Shown here: positions 1 through 10,533 of the stretch, in pieces | Numbering within the stretch: the stretch's first letter is position 1 | Layout of the letters: each line of letters begins with the position of its first letter | Source of the DNA: Sphingomonadales bacterium 28-55-16 | Lineage (GTDB): Bacteria > Pseudomonadota > Alphaproteobacteria > Sphingomonadales > Sphingomonadaceae | DNA: 64,000 nucleotides | Reading direction: 5' to 3' | NCBI GenBank assembly: GCA_002278855.1 | Contig: NCGG01000009.1 | Span: 1-64,000, forward strand | Made by a program: the position numbers and the translations under genes | Notes under the pieces: generated by a model | Seen by the model: the letters and a program-made list of their open reading frames with translations, nothing else | Told to the model about the DNA's origin: nothing | The model's database searches: none

Positions 1-33
1 ATCGTCGCGGGTCGGGTTTGGCGAAGTTGCCAT
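1..33 (-). CDS. rpsA: 30S ribosomal protein S1, N-terminal end only
   Basis: Read on the minus strand, the first 33 bases give ATG and the residues MATSPNPTRDD, which resemble the start of sphingomonad ribosomal protein S1 (MA-T-x-PTRDDF). A good ribosome binding site (AGGAAA) lies about 9 nt upstream of the ATG. The gene continues off the window. Its position just downstream of cmk fits the conserved aroA-cmk-rpsA order. S1 binds mRNA at the 30S platform. Only 11 codons are visible, so the call rests on this motif and on synteny. Confidence 0.7.
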   Translation of the reverse strand, partial: MATSPNPTRDD

Positions 34-162
34 AGGTTAGAGTTTCCTTACGTACTTTTTGTCCGGCCAGTCGGTTGGTTCCGACGGTCTTTGACCAGAG
101 TTGCCTTGATGCCCGAATAGCAGCAAAGCGTTCGTTTTAAGAGGGTCACGAAGAAATGTACC

Positions 163-242
163 TGTCACCCTGAACATGCTTCAGGGTCTTACTGATGAAG
201 GCCAATGCCAAAGTAAGATGCCGAACCAAGTTCAGCATGACG
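163..242. repeat. REP-like dispersed inverted repeat between cmk and rpsA
   Basis: The left arm GTCACCCTGAACATGCTTCA and the right arm (reverse complement begins CGTCATGCTGAACTTGGTTC) face each other. A second, diverged copy lies at 3139-3249 in the opposite orientation. This looks like the GTCATGCTGAAC / TTCAGGGTGAC family of intergenic repeats that I know from sphingomonad genomes. It sits between two co-oriented genes and may form a stem-loop in their transcript. Confidence 0.6.
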
Positions 243-269
243 CAGATTTCCTGCGAAACGCCCCGCCAC

Positions 270-896
270 TTACTTCTGACGGAGTTTCGACTCCACCAAA
301 GATATCGCAGCTTGAACGGCGTCGCCTATAGTCAAATCGCCGGTATCAAGCAATAGCGCGTCTTCGGCGGGTTTTAACGGGGCATCCACGCGGCCCATAT
401 CGCGTGCATCGCGGGTGCGGATGTCAGCGAGGATATCTGCAAAAAGGACATTGATGCCCTGCCGTTGCATTTCATCATGGCGTCGCCGTGCGCGGATCTC
501 GGCAGGTGCCGTGACAAACAGCTTTACCTCGGCATGGGGGGCAATGACTGTGCCGATATCGCGCCCGTCAAGCAATGCCCCGCCCGGCTGGTTGGCGAAA
601 TCCACCTGCCGCGTGTTGAGCGCTGCACGCACGTCGGGGTGGATCGACACGCGGCTAGCCAGGCCGCCAACCTCCTCATTGCGCAAAACCGGATCATTGA
701 GAATGCTATCGGCAAAGCTACATCCGGCCAAAGCGTCCGCCGGATCGTCGGGGTTGCCCTGATGCAATTGCACGTGCCGCCCAACCGCCCGGTAGAGCAG
801 GCCCGTGTCCAAAAACGGCAACCCGAAATGCGCCGCCAATGCCTTTGCCAACGTGCCTTTGCCAGAGGCAGTTGGCCCGTCAACGGCGATAATCAT
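270..896 (-). CDS. cmk: (d)CMP kinase
   Basis: This 208-residue protein is cytidylate kinase, which phosphorylates CMP and dCMP with ATP in the cytoplasm. The P-loop GPTASGKGT is at residues 7-15, followed by the FLDTGLLYRAV stretch of the NMP-binding region. The conserved LLDGRDIGT lies near residues 108-116 and an arginine-rich lid (RARRRHDEMQ) follows. Length is a little under the usual 220-230. The start overlaps the stop of the upstream small membrane gene by 4 bp (ATGA), so translation is probably coupled. rpsA lies about 236 bp downstream, separated by a REP-like element. Confidence 0.96.
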   Translation of the reverse strand: MIIAVDGPTASGKGTLAKALAAHFGLPFLDTGLLYRAVGRHVQLHQGNPDDPADALAGCSFADSILNDPVLRNEEVGGLASRVSIHPDVRAALNTRQVDFANQPGGALLDGRDIGTVIAPHAEVKLFVTAPAEIRARRRHDEMQRQGINVLFADILADIRTRDARDMGRVDAPLKPAEDALLLDTGDLTIGDAVQAAISLVESKLRQK

Positions 897-1171
897 TGCG
901 CAGTGCCTGTCGCAGCAGGACGCTTTAGGAGCGCCTTAACAATGCCAAACAGCGCAATCGCCATCCACACGACTTCCAAAACCATCGTCGGCAAATTGAA
1001 GTTTACCGTCAGCGATACCGTGAGCAATGCCGCGCCCAGTAAGTTTGTCACATTGAACCATAAAGCGTTCATCTGCGCCGTCACATTGCTGTAAGCGAAA
1101 GCCGCGACGATAAAAAAGCTGCCCGCAAAACCGATAAGATCAGCGGCAAATGGTGACAGATAAGCCGTCAC
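893..1171 (-). CDS. small multi-pass membrane protein, CBU_0592-like
   Basis: The 92-residue product has about three hydrophobic segments (near residues 9-27, 40-57 and 62-84) and a short charged tail. The pattern SFFIVAAFAY followed by NLLGAALL resembles the CBU_0592-like family of unknown function. It is sandwiched between aroA and cmk with 4-bp overlaps on both sides (1168-1171 and 893-896), so it is part of one transcript with them. No function can be read from the sequence; an inner membrane location is the only safe inference. Confidence 0.75.
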   Translation of the reverse strand: MTAYLSPFAADLIGFAGSFFIVAAFAYSNVTAQMNALWFNVTNLLGAALLTVSLTVNFNLPTMVLEVVWMAIALFGIVKALLKRPAATGTAQ

Positions 1172-2502
1172 TTTTGCGCCTGCAGATTCTTCAGGATGTT
1201 TTCAAATGTCGGAAAACTCGTCGCGATCGGCGAGACGTCGTCCACGGTGACCGCGTGATAGCAATTCTGCCCCGCCACGGCGAAGCTCATGGCGATGCGG
1301 TGGTCGAGCGCACTTGTCACGGTCGCGCCGCCTTCTAACGGTTCCCCTCCGCTGCCGTTGATGATGAGCCCATCTTCGCATTCTTCAACTTGTGCGCCAA
1401 TGGCTTTCAGGCCAGTCGCCATAAGCGCAAGCCTGTCGGATTCTTTTACGCGCAGTTCGTCAAGCCCACTGGTCGTCGTTCGGCCTTGCGCCATGCTGGC
1501 GGCGACGAAGAATATGGGAAATTCGTCGATCATGCTTGGTGCGACTTCGGGCGGCACGTCAATGCCGCGCAAAACTGAGTGCCGCGCCGTGATGTCGGCG
1601 ACTGGTTCGCCACCGACTTCGCGCTCGTTGGAAAAGGTCAGGTCAGCGCCCATCGCCTGTAGCATTTTATAAATGCCGGTGCGCGTCGGGTTCATGCCGA
1701 CATGCGTGACGGTCACTTCGCTGCCGGGCGTAATCAATGCGGCGACCACGAAAAACGCCGCTGACGAAGGATCGCCGGGAACCTCAATGTGTTGCGGTTT
1801 CAGCTCGGCCTCACCCATCAACCGGATATGGCGTACGCCGTCTGTATCAACATCGACCGTCAAATCTGCACCAAAACCGCGCAACATCCGTTCGCTATGG
1901 TCGCGCGTGGGCACTGGCTCGATAACTTCGGTGATGCCCGCTATGTTCAACCCAGCCAGCAGAACGGCACTTTTGACTTGCGCCGAGGCTACGGGCAGGC
2001 GGTAGCTAATCGGTATGGCGGGTACCAGCCCACGCACCATCAGCGGCAGCATGCCACCGGGGCTTGGCGTGAACGCCGCGCCCATTTGGCTGAGTGGATC
2101 AATCACACGGCCCATCGGGCGTTTCGAAAGGCTTGCGTCGCCAATAAAGGTGGCGGTCAACCGGTGGCTGGCAACGAGCCCCATCAACAACCGTGTGGAG
2201 GTGCCGCTATTGCCCATGTCAAGCGCGCCAGAAGGCTGCATCAGCCCGCCAACACCAACGCCGTGCACGGTCCAGCTGCCTTCGCCGTGCCGTTCTATAT
2301 GCGCGCCCATTGCGCGCATGGCGGCGGCCGTAGCCAATACGTCTTCGCCCTCAAGCAAACCGGAGATATGGCTTGTTCCCACTGCGAGCGCACTCAACAT
2401 AAGAGCGCGATGGGAGATGGATTTGTCCCCGGGGACCTTAAGCGTCCCGCGTAACGGACCGCTGGGTTGGAAACTGCCGGATCGAGATTGGGCGCTGTGC
2501 AT
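1168..2502 (-). CDS. aroA: 3-phosphoshikimate 1-carboxyvinyltransferase (EPSP synthase)
   Basis: This enzyme joins shikimate-3-phosphate and phosphoenolpyruvate in the sixth step of the shikimate pathway. The 444-residue protein has the typical start GTLKVPGDKSISHRALM, the PEP-binding loop GNSGTSTRLLMG near residue 97, SKRPMGRVIDPL, DEFPIFFVAAS and RVKESDRL. The layout FIGDASLSKRPMGRV is closest to the class II (Agrobacterium CP4-like) group. At the position where the CP4 enzyme has alanine, this protein keeps glycine (NSGTS). The stop overlaps the next gene, and rpsA and cmk lie downstream, a classic alphaproteobacterial order. Confidence 0.96.
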   Translation of the reverse strand: MHSAQSRSGSFQPSGPLRGTLKVPGDKSISHRALMLSALAVGTSHISGLLEGEDVLATAAAMRAMGAHIERHGEGSWTVHGVGVGGLMQPSGALDMGNSGTSTRLLMGLVASHRLTATFIGDASLSKRPMGRVIDPLSQMGAAFTPSPGGMLPLMVRGLVPAIPISYRLPVASAQVKSAVLLAGLNIAGITEVIEPVPTRDHSERMLRGFGADLTVDVDTDGVRHIRLMGEAELKPQHIEVPGDPSSAAFFVVAALITPGSEVTVTHVGMNPTRTGIYKMLQAMGADLTFSNEREVGGEPVADITARHSVLRGIDVPPEVAPSMIDEFPIFFVAASMAQGRTTTSGLDELRVKESDRLALMATGLKAIGAQVEECEDGLIINGSGGEPLEGGATVTSALDHRIAMSFAVAGQNCYHAVTVDDVSPIATSFPTFENILKNLQAQK

Positions 2503-2657
2503 GATGTTTTGCGCTTTGCGGATGATGCGCGATCAAGTCAACGACCACAGTAATTTTTGACAGCGGCGCGTCGCTGTGGCAAAGGCCGCGCCAATTGACG
2601 GTGATTCACAGACGTGTATCGCCTTTCCAAGCCAGTTTAAAAGGATTTAAGCCCGCC

Positions 2658-2975
2658 ATGATCAAGGCTGAATGGGGAACCAAGCGCACTTGCCCGAAAT
2701 GTGGCGTACGTTTTTATGACCTGACCAAGGACGAACCAGTTGAATGCATTGAATGCGGCAACCAGTGGACGCCGGAGCCAGTTCTGAAATCGAAGCAGCC
2801 ATTGCCGTTTGAAGAAGCCGAAAAGAAAAAGGACGACTCTGATCTGGCTGATGACGATCTCGACATTGACGTCGACGCTGTTGATGGTGACGTTTCACCA
2901 GATAATGATGTCGACCTGGGCGGTGACGAAGATCTTGGCGTTGCAAGCAACGAAGACGAGCCCGACGATATCTAA
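2658..2975 (+). CDS. FYDLN acid domain protein (TIGR02300 family)
   Basis: I start this 105-residue protein at the ATG at 2658 (MIKAEWGTKRTCPKCG), where homologues start and where AAGGA lies about 13 nt upstream; the frame stays open further upstream. The N-terminal third has two CxxC pairs (CPKCG and CIECG) around FYDLTKDEPV, which should bind zinc. The C-terminal half is almost pure Asp/Glu with a few Gly and Val, so it is disordered and strongly acidic. The family is typical of Alphaproteobacteria and its function is unknown. It is divergent from aroA and is followed by a tRNA gene. Confidence 0.85.
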   Translation: MIKAEWGTKRTCPKCGVRFYDLTKDEPVECIECGNQWTPEPVLKSKQPLPFEEAEKKKDDSDLADDDLDIDVDAVDGDVSPDNDVDLGGDEDLGVASNEDEPDDI

Positions 2976-3049
2976 TCTTCGCGCTTGATAAATATAGGCG
3001 TGCCCGTTAGGGGCGCTCCTCACCAAGGCTGTCCATTGGACAGCTATAT

Positions 3050-3125
3050 GGGGCCTTAGCTCAGCTGGTAGAGCGCTACACTGGCAGTGTAGAGGTCAGG
3101 GGTTCGACTCCCCTAGGCTCCACCA
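3050..3125 (+). tRNA. tRNA-Ala, anticodon GGC
   Basis: The 76-nt sequence folds as a standard cloverleaf with acceptor stem GGGGCCT/AGGCTCC, anticodon stem CTACA/TGTAG and anticodon GGC. The third acceptor pair is G-U (G3:U70), the main alanine identity element. The CCA end is encoded. A short hairpin (CTGTCC/GGACAG) lies just upstream. Confidence 0.96.
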
Positions 3126-3138
3126 ACCTTCTGCTTCA

Positions 3139-3249
3139 CGTCGTGCTGAACTTCGATCAGCATCCATTTGCGAACTTCACCTGAAGCGTTGAGACGCATG
3201 ATGGATCCTGGAATGGAATGACCACTGGTCAAACATGTTCAGGGTGACA
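3139..3249. repeat. second REP-like inverted repeat, downstream of tRNA-Ala
   Basis: It begins CGTCGTGCTGAACTTCGATC and ends ATGTTCAGGGTGACA, matching the element at 163-242 in reverse orientation. The inner arm ATGGATCCTGGAA is the degenerate partner of the CAGCATCCA arm. It fills the gap between the tRNA and obg and contains no credible gene. Confidence 0.55.
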
Positions 3250-3260
3250 AGCTTGGGTAG

Positions 3261-5472
<2,212 letters not shown>

Positions 5473-5476
<4 letters not shown>

Positions 5477-6381
5477 AGACAGTTGCGCTGACGGGGGCGA
5501 CGGGCTTTGTTGGGCGGATCACGCTTGATAGGCTGCTTGCCGCTGGTTGGCATGTGCGCGCATTGACGCGGCGCGATCAACCTAAGAAAACCGGCGTAAC
5601 TTGGATCCATGGGCGCTTGGATGATGGCGCCAGCCTCGTTGAATTATGCAACGGTGCTGATGCCGTCTTGCATGTCGCGGGCGTCGTCAATGCCCCCGAT
5701 GCGGCCGGTTTTGAAAGCGGTAACGTGACGGGCACCGCACTTATGCTCGCCGCGGCAGTATCGGCCGGCATCGACCGCTTTGTCCATGTGTCCTCGCTGG
5801 CCGCGCGCCATCCTGCTTTGTCCATGTACGGCGCAAGTAAAGCGAAAGCCGAGTATTTGGTGCGCGGCTCCAAGCTCGACTGGACCGTCATTCGTCCGCC
5901 CGGGGTTTACGGCCCTGGTGACACCGAAATGTTCGACATGTTCCGCCTTGCCGCCAAGGGCTGGGCCTTGCTGCCGCCTCGCGGACAAGTGTCCATCATC
6001 CATGTTGACGATTTGGCGCGTTTGCTTGTCACTTTACTGTCGGCCGATGACGTATCGAAGCGGGTTTTTGAGGCGGATGACGCGATGGTGGGCGGGTGGA
6101 GCCATGACGGTTTTGCCAAGGCCATAGGCGCGGCAGTCGGACGTAAAATCACAACAATCCACGCGCCGCGCTTTCTGCTGAAAATTGCGGGATGGGCTGA
6201 CCGGGCCGTGCGGGGATCAAAAGCAAAGCTGACGCCCGATCGCGCCAATTACCTCGCGCATCCCGACTGGACCATTGACCGGAACGCCGCGCCAGCGCCC
6301 GAACTTTGGACACCGGAAATAGCCACGCCAAAGGGGCTTCAGGACACAGTAACATGGTATCGCAAGCAAGGGTGGATGTAG
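5473..6381 (+). CDS. cerR: NAD(P)-dependent epimerase/reductase, CerR-like sphingolipid reductase
   Basis: This 302-residue extended short-chain dehydrogenase starts at a GTG overlapping the proB stop (GTGA); the reading frame is open upstream, but the Rossmann motif GATGFVG at residues 8-14 fixes the start. The active-site pattern is Ser in VSSLAA and YGASK (YxxxK). IRPPGVYGPGD is typical of the epimerase group. It lies 90 bp before an acyl carrier protein and serine palmitoyltransferase. In Caulobacter crescentus the same three neighbours make ceramide, and the epimerase-like protein (CerR) reduces the 3-keto group. The family call is firm; the CerR role is inferred from context. Confidence 0.75.
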
Positions 6382-6471
6382 CGCCTTGGCCTTGCCCTTT
6401 TGCCGCCTTATTCCCTTGCCATAGCGCCACGATATAGCGCATTAGTCGCAATCTATTTCGAGGATATATCC

Positions 6472-6717
6472 ATGACTGACCGAAGCGAAATGTTTGATCG
6501 CCTAAAGGGCTTGATTGCGCCATTTAACAAAAAAGGCGTCGACGTCAGTGAGACAACGACTTTTGCTGGCGACCTTGAATGGGACAGCCTGACCGTCATG
6601 GACTTTGTCGCGGAAGTCGAAGACAGCTTCGACATCATCATCAGCATGAATTTGCAGGCGGAGATCGAAAATGTCGGCCAGCTGGTCGATGCCGTAACTA
6701 AGCTAACCGCGGCCTAA
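6472..6717 (+). CDS. acyl carrier protein dedicated to sphingolipid synthesis
   Basis: This 81-residue protein is acidic and helical. It has the phosphopantetheine attachment motif DSL in WDSLTVMDFVAEVEDSFDI, with Ser near residue 42. It lies 19 bp upstream of serine palmitoyltransferase and is not in a fatty acid synthesis cluster. This is the arrangement of AcpR in Caulobacter, where an acylated ACP rather than acyl-CoA is thought to feed the palmitoyltransferase. I see no acyl-ACP synthetase in the window. Confidence 0.85.
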   Translation: MTDRSEMFDRLKGLIAPFNKKGVDVSETTTFAGDLEWDSLTVMDFVAEVEDSFDIIISMNLQAEIENVGQLVDAVTKLTAA

Positions 6718-6736
6718 TTTTGTACGAGAGACGGTA

Positions 6737-7936
6737 ATGACTGACTTATTTTCCAAATTCGACGCTTTAATCGCCCAGCGCGAAGGTCTGCTCGCCACTG
6801 GCGTAAAAGACCCGTTCAGCCTGGTGATGGAAGAGGTGAAATCGCCCACCGTTGCTGTCGTCAATGGCAAGGAAACGATCCTGCTTGGCACCTATAATTA
6901 TATGGGCATGACCTTTGATGATGATGTCATCGCGGCAGGCAAGCAAGCTTTGGACGAATTTGGCGCGGGCACGACGGGCAGCCGCGTTCTCAACGGCACG
7001 TTTCAAGGCCATAAGGAATGCGAAGACGCGTTGAAGGAATTTTACGGGATGGACCATGCGATGGTCTTTTCCACGGGCTATCAGGCCAATTTGGGCATTA
7101 TCAGTACGATCGCGGGAAAGGGTGATTACATCATCCTCGACATCGACAGCCACGCGTCGATCTATGATGGCTGCAAAATGGGTGATGCCGAAATTGTGGC
7201 CTTCCGCCATAATGACGTGGAAGCGCTTGAGAAACGCCTGAAGCGGCTTCCTGCGGATGCGGGTAAGCTGGTTGTGCTTGAGGGCGTCTATTCGATGCTG
7301 GGCGATGTTGCCCCTTTGAAGGAAATGATCCGCGTTTCGAAAGAAGCGGGCGCGATGATCTTGGTCGATGAAGCGCATTCCATGGGCTTCATTGGCGAAA
7401 ATGGCCGCGGCGTTGCAGAAGAGCAGGGCGTTTTGGATGATGTCGACTTTGTCATTGGCACCTTCTCCAAATCCGTCGGTACAGTCGGCGGTTTCTGTGT
7501 GTCAAATCATCCGAAGTTCGAGATCATGCGGCTTGTGTGCCGTCCTTATGTGTTCACCGCCTCGCTTCCGCCTTCGGTGGTCGCCTGTTCCGCCGCGAGC
7601 ATCCGCAAGTTGATGCACAATAGCAATAAGCGCGCGCATCTGTGGGAGAATTCGAAAAACCTACATCAAGGCCTGCGCGATTTGGGTTTCCAATTGGGTA
7701 CGCCCAATGCGCAAAGCGCGATCATTGCCGTGATCATGCCCGATCTGGAAAAAGGCGCAGCGATGTGGGCGGCGTTGCTTGAAAACGGACTTTATGTGAA
7801 CTTGGCACGGCCGCCAGCGACCCCAGCGGGCATGACGCTGTTGCGGTGCTCGCTTTGCGCTGAACATAGCAGCGAACAGGTCGCGGACATTCTCGACCGC
7901 TTCGCACGCGCGGGCAAAGCTGTCGGGATTATCTGA
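6737..7936 (+). CDS. spt: serine palmitoyltransferase
   Basis: This PLP enzyme condenses L-serine with a palmitoyl thioester to give 3-ketosphinganine, the committed step of sphingolipid synthesis. The 399-residue protein is an alpha-oxoamine synthase. The PLP lysine is Lys245 in TFSKSVGT; Asp211 and His214 lie in DEAHS and His139 in DSHAS. All four sit exactly 20 residues before the known Sphingomonas paucimobilis positions (265, 231, 234, 159). GSRVLNGT and the FSTGYQANLG loop also match. The ACP gene is directly upstream. Confidence 0.95.
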   Translation: MTDLFSKFDALIAQREGLLATGVKDPFSLVMEEVKSPTVAVVNGKETILLGTYNYMGMTFDDDVIAAGKQALDEFGAGTTGSRVLNGTFQGHKECEDALKEFYGMDHAMVFSTGYQANLGIISTIAGKGDYIILDIDSHASIYDGCKMGDAEIVAFRHNDVEALEKRLKRLPADAGKLVVLEGVYSMLGDVAPLKEMIRVSKEAGAMILVDEAHSMGFIGENGRGVAEEQGVLDDVDFVIGTFSKSVGTVGGFCVSNHPKFEIMRLVCRPYVFTASLPPSVVACSAASIRKLMHNSNKRAHLWENSKNLHQGLRDLGFQLGTPNAQSAIIAVIMPDLEKGAAMWAALLENGLYVNLARPPATPAGMTLLRCSLCAEHSSEQVADILDRFARAGKAVGII

Positions 7937-7946
7937 CAGCTGGCAT

Positions 7947-8600
7947 ATGACCAGGCTTGACCGGAATGCCCGTATATTGGCCGTGAGTTTCGCGGCCATG
8001 GCGGGCATGGTAGACGCGATCGGCTTTTTGGCCAGCGGCGGGTTTTTCTTATCTTTTATGAGCGGCAATTCCACGCGCTTTAGCGTCGGTCTGGTGGAAC
8101 GCGCGCCTTATGTCGGCATGGTGTCGCTGTTGTTGTTGAGCTTTGTTGGCGGCGTGGTGGCAGGGTCGCTTATTGGCCGCAAGAATATATTGGCGCACGC
8201 GCGGCGGCAGGCGTTCATCCTGATCATCATTTCGCTCTTGCTGTTCGTCGCCCCGGTCATTGCGAGCTTGGGATATCTGCTGGTCGGCCTATGTTTTGCC
8301 GCATTTTGCATGGGATTGGAAAATACGCTTTTTGAACGCGAAGGCTCGGTATCTTTCGGGCTCACTTATATGACGGGCGCGCTCGTTAAAATTGGGCAGG
8401 GGCTCGCGACATGGATCACCGGCGGCGCGCGTTTTGACTGGGTGCCTTATATGTTGTTGTGGCTTGGCCTTGTTAGCGGGGCCGCCGTTGGCGCGCTGAT
8501 GTTCGGTATCTTCGGATACAACAGCCTTTGGTTACCGGCCAGCTATGCGGGGGTCTTCGGGCTTGTGCTATTGGCTCAGCGCAGCCGCATCACGCCCTAA
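7947..8600 (+). CDS. DUF1275 (YoaK-like) membrane protein
   Basis: This 217-residue protein has about six hydrophobic segments and the family hallmark near its start (GMVDAIGFLASGGFFLSFMSGNSTR). It begins 10 bp after spt, so it is likely in the same transcript, and its last 4 bp overlap the end of the convergent gene at 8597. The DUF1275 family has no agreed function; it is an inner membrane protein. A role in sphingolipid handling is suggested only by position. Confidence 0.85.
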   Translation: MTRLDRNARILAVSFAAMAGMVDAIGFLASGGFFLSFMSGNSTRFSVGLVERAPYVGMVSLLLLSFVGGVVAGSLIGRKNILAHARRQAFILIIISLLLFVAPVIASLGYLLVGLCFAAFCMGLENTLFEREGSVSFGLTYMTGALVKIGQGLATWITGGARFDWVPYMLLWLGLVSGAAVGALMFGIFGYNSLWLPASYAGVFGLVLLAQRSRITP

Positions 8601-9520
8601 CGCACCGCGCCTTTTGCCAAAAGCTTCGGGACCAGAAACAAGGCTGCGACCAATGGCCATTTGCGTTGCCATGGCCGAATATGGATCTGCGTGCCTGCAT
8701 GCCGGTTTATCTTCCACGCCAGGTAATCGATTCCCCCAGCGTACGTGAAAGCGGCCTTCGCAAGCCGTGCAATCGTTAAAAGCTTGCCGCGCCGACGCAG
8801 GCCCGGCCAACGGTTTTTCTCTTGCGCTATCCGACCATCCACATCGGGCAGCAGTATAATTTTGTCGCCGCGCCGTGCGTTGGCGATATGCGTATGATGC
8901 AAGGCGGCTGCACCAACACGCGCGTAACGTTCCGGGTCAAACGCGATCACCGATGATGGCCGGTCTTTGCGTTCGGCGCGCAATTCAGCGCTATAGGTCA
9001 TCTGAAACCCCGTTTGCCACAGATCAAGCACATCAACCTCGCGTGCGGCAAATGCCAGTGCCGCGTTCAACAAGGTTGGGGCCGCGCCGGAAATAGCAAC
9101 GGCTGCAGATATTCGGGCCGCCTCGTCGGCGCACCAAACCAGGCGGGACGGCTGTGCAAAGCGGGCCCAGACCGATACTGCAGATGCAGCTGGTCGGTTG
9201 AGATCGTGGAAATCCGCTTCGCTCAACACCGCGACTTTGGCGATCAAGCCATCATGCTGAAACGGGAAAACATTGGGCGGTAAACGGCGGTTCCAGGTCG
9301 CAAGCCACGTCTTTCCATAAGCGGCTTCATAATCCGAAACGATGAGATAGAAATCGAGCATTTCGCCCTGCAATTGTTCGGATCGCAAGCAAGAGCCGTA
9401 GAATAAGACTGCGCGTGCGGCATCCCCATATTGCCCGGCAATCTGGGCTGCAAAGTCGCACACGCCCGCTTGTACCGGAACGGCCAGTTCTTCAGCCACA
9501 AGTTGCGTAAGCGAATGCAT
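8597..9520 (-). CDS. nucleotidyltransferase-fold protein in the sphingolipid locus
   Basis: The 307-residue product has a nucleotidyltransferase-like signature: FYGSCLRSE (Gly42-Ser43) followed by MLDFYLIV with Asp56. This G-S-x(n)-D-x arrangement recalls Tam41-type CDP-diacylglycerol synthases (YGS...MIDFI), though the similarity is by eye and weak. The C-terminal third is basic and hydrophobic (residues 285-303), which would suit contact with the membrane. It follows the lipid kinase gene by 32 bp on the same strand. A role in activating or modifying a phosphorylated ceramide is an inference from that pairing. Confidence 0.5.
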   Translation of the reverse strand: MHSLTQLVAEELAVPVQAGVCDFAAQIAGQYGDAARAVLFYGSCLRSEQLQGEMLDFYLIVSDYEAAYGKTWLATWNRRLPPNVFPFQHDGLIAKVAVLSEADFHDLNRPAASAVSVWARFAQPSRLVWCADEAARISAAVAISGAAPTLLNAALAFAAREVDVLDLWQTGFQMTYSAELRAERKDRPSSVIAFDPERYARVGAAALHHTHIANARRGDKIILLPDVDGRIAQEKNRWPGLRRRGKLLTIARLAKAAFTYAGGIDYLAWKINRHAGTQIHIRPWQRKWPLVAALFLVPKLLAKGAVR

Positions 9521-9552
9521 ATCGGGGCTTTAGCCCTGTTTAGCGCAGCTTG

Positions 9553-10524
9553 TTAAGCGGCAAGTTTAAGGAAGGGGACCGGCGGCGTGGACCGAAGAAC
9601 GATTGGGCTACCCAAATAGGCCTCAAACACTTCACCATCCAGAACGACGCTGCTTTGCTCGCTGTCGATACGGATGACATCGCCTTGTTGGAAATGCACC
9701 CCAGTCATCGTGGTCTGCCCCAATTTACCGCGCAGCGATGCGGCTATCATTTTCAGCATAGCCATTGGGGCCTGGTCAACCGCCAAAAACTTCATCAGCC
9801 CGCGTTGCTTGCTGTTTCCGGCTTGCCCGCCAAGCAATAGTTTTTCGAGCGTCGTCACAATTAACACAGCAAAAGTGCCATGTAATTCTCCGTTGCGAAT
9901 GAATGAAATGCTGACGGGTTTGGAGCGTTCGGGCAAGAAGCTGGCTTTTACGCGGACGATGGATGAAAAGATGACGGCCATTGCTGTCAGAAAATGGCTC
10001 AGCCCGTTGGGCAGTCCCAAGGGATAAATTTTGTGCCGACAATATAGGATTGTTTCGGCAAGACCCGCGCCGCCAAGAAACATTCCAAGAACCGGACGCG
10101 CGCCTTCGCTGCCGTCGCTGAGCGCAATCAGTTCGCGCACCACGATATGTTTGGAGAGGTCGCCCTTTGCGACTTCGATGATCCGTGCGAGCGCCTCAAG
10201 CGGATCGCCCTCTGCACCCAAATCCAACGCAATCAAATTGGTCTTGCCGTTGGGCAACACCGCCACAGGTGGAGGCGTGCCTTCAAAATGGCCGCCATGG
10301 TACAATTCGGTTAGCGCAGACTGGACCGTGCCGTCGCCGCCATTGATGACAAGCACCTTTGGCTTCACACGCGCAATCATTTCCAACGCTTTGGCGATCT
10401 GGCCGATATCTTCGACTTCATAATGGAAGATATCGGGGTTCTTGGCGCAATAGGTGCGAACCGCCGGCAACAATGATCTGTTGCCGGTTGAATTCGGGTT
10501 CGAAAGGAGCGCGACTAAAGCCAA
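9553..10524 (-). CDS. DAGK-type lipid kinase, candidate ceramide/sphingoid kinase
   Basis: This 323-residue protein has the diacylglycerol kinase catalytic fold: SNPNSTGNR at residues 8-16, the nucleotide loop GGDGT at 62-66, and LPNGKTNLIALD where the family usually has PxGTxN. FLGGAGLAETILY lies in the second lobe. It sits between a DUF2141 gene 9 bp upstream and a nucleotidyltransferase-like gene downstream, inside the ceramide locus. A ceramide kinase of this family (CpgB) is known from the equivalent Caulobacter locus. The kinase fold is clear; the lipid substrate is inferred from context. Confidence 0.75.
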   Translation of the reverse strand: MALVALLSNPNSTGNRSLLPAVRTYCAKNPDIFHYEVEDIGQIAKALEMIARVKPKVLVINGGDGTVQSALTELYHGGHFEGTPPPVAVLPNGKTNLIALDLGAEGDPLEALARIIEVAKGDLSKHIVVRELIALSDGSEGARPVLGMFLGGAGLAETILYCRHKIYPLGLPNGLSHFLTAMAVIFSSIVRVKASFLPERSKPVSISFIRNGELHGTFAVLIVTTLEKLLLGGQAGNSKQRGLMKFLAVDQAPMAMLKMIAASLRGKLGQTTMTGVHFQQGDVIRIDSEQSSVVLDGEVFEAYLGSPIVLRSTPPVPFLKLAA

Positions 10525-10533
10525 ATATCGTCC

